From Candidatus Bathyarchaeota archaeon (GTDB lineage: Archaea > Thermoproteota > Bathyarchaeia > Bathyarchaeales > DTEX01): a DNA stretch of 7,904 nucleotides. Shown here one piece after another: positions 6,343-7,904 of this stretch. The notes under the pieces were generated by a model. That model was not told the origin of the DNA, did no database searches, and saw nothing but the letters and a program-made list of their open reading frames with translations. The DNA is taken from positions 1 through 7,904 of the forward strand of contig JAOAJJ010000052.1 in assembly GCA_026414245.1 (NCBI GenBank), read 5' to 3'. The position numbers and the translations under genes are program-made. Positions within the stretch are counted from its first letter, which is position 1. Each line of letters starts with the position of its first letter.

Positions 6343-6483
6343 ATGCTGGAATTGCGCGTAGACATAAACTTAAACAAATTCATAAGACTGGGATGCCTAA
6401 TTGAGGACCAAAAATGGGCAGATATATTTGGGATGGAGAACAATAGTCGAAGTAGACTAGAAAAACTAATAGACGGAGACTAG
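6343..6483 (+). CDS. small ORF of 46 residues, unknown, possibly a remnant
   Basis: ATG 6343 to TAG 6481-6483, one base after the stop of the decayed frame. The product begins MLELRVDINLNKFIRLGCL and ends SRLEKLIDGD. No good ribosome binding site precedes it (the upstream sequence is CTAAAAAAATAAG). It may be the tail of the same former gene or operon as the decayed frame, or a chance ORF. No motif is recognised. Confidence 0.2.
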   Translation: MLELRVDINLNKFIRLGCLIEDQKWADIFGMENNSRSRLEKLIDGD

Positions 6484-6602
6484 AACATAACTTTGTAAGC
6501 GAAAAATTGCTCACCAAGTAAGGTACATTGGGGAATATAGGCATTAGATGTTAAAGCGCAAATCTCCACATCTTCAACCTTAATTTTAGGAGACCCAAAA
6601 GA
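6484..6602. other. gene-free stretch before the transporter operon
   Basis: Nothing convincing was found here on either strand. A 44-codon open stretch on the minus strand (6483-6614) lacks an ATG and a ribosome site, and is not called. Confidence 0.4.
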
Positions 6603-6649
6603 AAAGAATAAATCTTAAAAATAAAAATCATATAAGATGAGGATAATTT
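6603..6649 (+). promoter_or_regulatory. promoter and ribosome binding site of the ABC transporter operon
   Basis: An A/T-only block with TATA-like AATAAATCTTAAAAATA (6607-6623) precedes the permease gene, and GAGGAT at 6639-6644, five bases before ATG 6650, is a good ribosome binding site. Strong start signals argue that the broken permease gene is, or recently was, expressed. Confidence 0.45.
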
Positions 6650-7662
6650 ATGAATCCTTTCGTCCGCTTCATCACTAGACGTCTGGTCTTCTTATTAATG
6701 ACTTTCCTAGTATTTTTGTTTATAATCTTCATATTGCCTAGAGCTATACCGGGAAACCCTCTAGCATCACTTTTATACCAAATAATTCAGCAAGCTCAAT
6801 CTAATCCAGACCTCGTAAAAACTGTGCATAAAAAGTTGTTGGAAGAATTCGGCATGGACAAACCAATATATATTCAACTATTTGAGTTTTTAGGAAGACT
6901 ATTTGGGGGGATCTCGGAACTTCCATATCCTTTTATCCAAGAAAAGTTGCTGACCTAGTTTTTTCTTATTTACCTTGGTCTTTAGGTCTCCTAATACCTG
7001 CCACTATAACATCATGGATCTTGGGCAACCTCCTAGGGGCCTTAGCGGCATACAAAAGGAAAACAGTTACAGATAATGTCCTTTTAACGGCATTTATAAC
7101 ACTGTCTCAAACACCATATTATTGGCTTGCCATGCTCCTTCTATATGTCTTCGCCGTAATCTTAAAAAGATTCCCGTTAAGCGGAGCTTATACCCCAGGC
7201 ATGATACCATCATTAACATTCTCTTTCATCATTGACATGTTATATCATTATGTCTTGCCCTTCTTTTCCATAGTTATAGGTGCAATAGGAGGATGGGCGA
7301 TAGGTATGCGAACAATGGCTATATATGAATTAAAATCAGACTACGTAAGTTACGTTGATGCCCTAGGGCTTTCAGATAGAAAGATATTACAATATGTATT
7401 TAAAAATTCAATGCTACCCCAAGTAACAGGTCTAGCGATAAATTTAGGGCTGGTTTTAGGGGGAGCTCTAATAACGGAGCTTGTGTTTTCTTATCCCGGT
7501 ACAGGCTTCCTCATATTTAGAGCGCTTTCAACTTTAGATTATCCACTGATTCAAGGAACATTTATTCTCCTAGTTTCAACTCTGCTGCTCGCAAACTTCA
7601 TCGTTGACTTAATTTACGCCTTCATCGACCCGAGAATCAAAACCGGTTATGTAGGTGAATAG
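6650..7662 (+). CDS. dppB: ABC transporter permease, DppB/OppB type, interrupted by a one-base frameshift
   Basis: This is one inner-membrane subunit of a peptide/nickel or oligosaccharide-type ABC importer, pairing with the DppC-like product downstream. The first frame (ATG 6650) gives the N-terminal membrane helix (about residues 12-30, ending in LPRAIPGNPL) and the extracytoplasmic segment to FLGRLFGG, then runs into a stop at 6956-6958. The second frame picks up from GAT 6910-6912 as DLGTSISFYPRKVADLV and runs to TAG 7662. The join restores the family pattern RLxxGDLGTS. It falls at six G (6905-6910); seven would keep the frame and give 337 residues, normal for DppB. The second part has the membrane helices and the EAA loop VDALGLSDRKILQYVFKNSMLPQ-like segment (around 7357-7420). 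The cause may be a sequencing error, a real mutation or slippage. No substrate-binding protein gene lies upstream. Confidence 0.85.
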
Positions 7663-7665
7663 CAA

Positions 7666-7904
7666 TTGATACCGAGAATAATTAAAGAATTATTTAAGAT
7701 AAAAAAGCTGGATGTAAGTCTAGGCATATTTGGGGGCTTAATTCTACTGAGTATCTTTGGATCAATATTGTATCCTGTTGATCCACTATCAGTTGTGGGG
7801 CCGCCTGAAAAACCACCCTCGAGCGCTTTTCCCTTGGGAACGGATAATCGGGGTAGAGATGTGCTGGCTCTAGTCATACATGGGATTAGAAATTCACTCT
7901 ATAT
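7666..7904 (+). CDS. dppC: ABC transporter permease, DppC/OppC type, N-terminal part, cut by window edge
   Basis: 79 codons of the second permease of the importer. Start is TTG 7666, three bases after the stop of the upstream permease; GGTGA at 7654-7658, seven bases ahead and inside the upstream gene, is a near-consensus archaeal ribosome binding site, and no ATG or GTG lies in a better position. The product opens with a basic stretch (KELFKIKKLD), one membrane helix (about residues 19-36, GIFGGLILLSIFGSILYP), then the family hallmark PLGTDNRGRDVLALVIHG at about 56-73, which precedes the first transport-domain helix in OppC/DppC proteins. Tight spacing implies co-translation with the DppB-like gene. 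The substrate (peptide or sugar) cannot be told. Confidence 0.85.
   Translation, partial: MIPRIIKELFKIKKLDVSLGIFGGLILLSIFGSILYPVDPLSVVGPPEKPPSSAFPLGTDNRGRDVLALVIHGIRNSLY

Noticed and set aside
6483..6614. 44-codon open stretch on the minus strand containing KVEDVEICALTSNAY
   Set aside because: It looks somewhat protein-like but has no ATG or ribosome site and is short enough to be chance in AT-rich DNA.
7647..7877. 76-codon minus-strand ORF opposite the DppC start
   Set aside because: The plus strand carries the OppC/DppC hallmark GTDNRGRDVL in frame; the minus ORF is its shadow.

Overview
The window looks like archaeal DNA, probably from a thermophilic or mesophilic member of the Thermoproteota/Bathyarchaeia-type lineages. 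This is inferred from Shine-Dalgarno sequences of the GGTGA/GGGGTG type, AT-rich TATA-like boxes about 25-40 bases ahead of genes, GTG/TTG start candidates, heavy use of AGA/AGG and ATA codons, and short single genes in alternating orientation. The lineage call is an inference; no rRNA or other marker is present.

Layout. Bases 1-139 hold the last 45 codons of a dihydrolipoyl dehydrogenase (+). Bases 232-1077 encode a sorbitol-6-phosphate 2-dehydrogenase-like short-chain dehydrogenase (+). It converges on a large PHP-domain phosphoesterase-like protein (1114-2664, -). A divergent promoter region separates this from a zinc-dependent GatD/iditol-dehydrogenase-like enzyme (2822-3880, +), which converges with 9 bases between stop codons on a second zinc dehydrogenase resembling TarJ-type ribitol-5-phosphate/ribulose-5-phosphate oxidoreductases (3890-4963, -). 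A small zinc-ribbon plus NTF2-like protein follows (5239-5796, +).

Bases 5797-6649 hold no intact recognisable gene. They carry several clustered inverted repeats (5880-6117), a perfect 14-base palindrome, and what looks like a decayed reading frame (6125-6341) followed by a 46-codon ORF. The right end begins a peptide/sugar-type ABC importer operon: a DppB-like permease (6650-7662) broken by a one-base frameshift at a run of six G, and a DppC-like permease (7666 to the window edge) that starts at TTG with a good ribosome binding site.

How it may fit together: three different polyol or polyol-phosphate oxidoreductases (one SDR, two zinc MDR) surround a PHP phosphoesterase in about 5 kb. This suggests a sugar-alcohol or sugar-phosphate interconversion locus, and the nearby Dpp-type transporter (a family often used for oligosaccharides in archaea) could supply substrate. 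The pathway is inference; no kinase, aldolase or substrate-binding protein is inside the window. The two most checkable oddities are the permease frameshift and the hairpin-rich gap.
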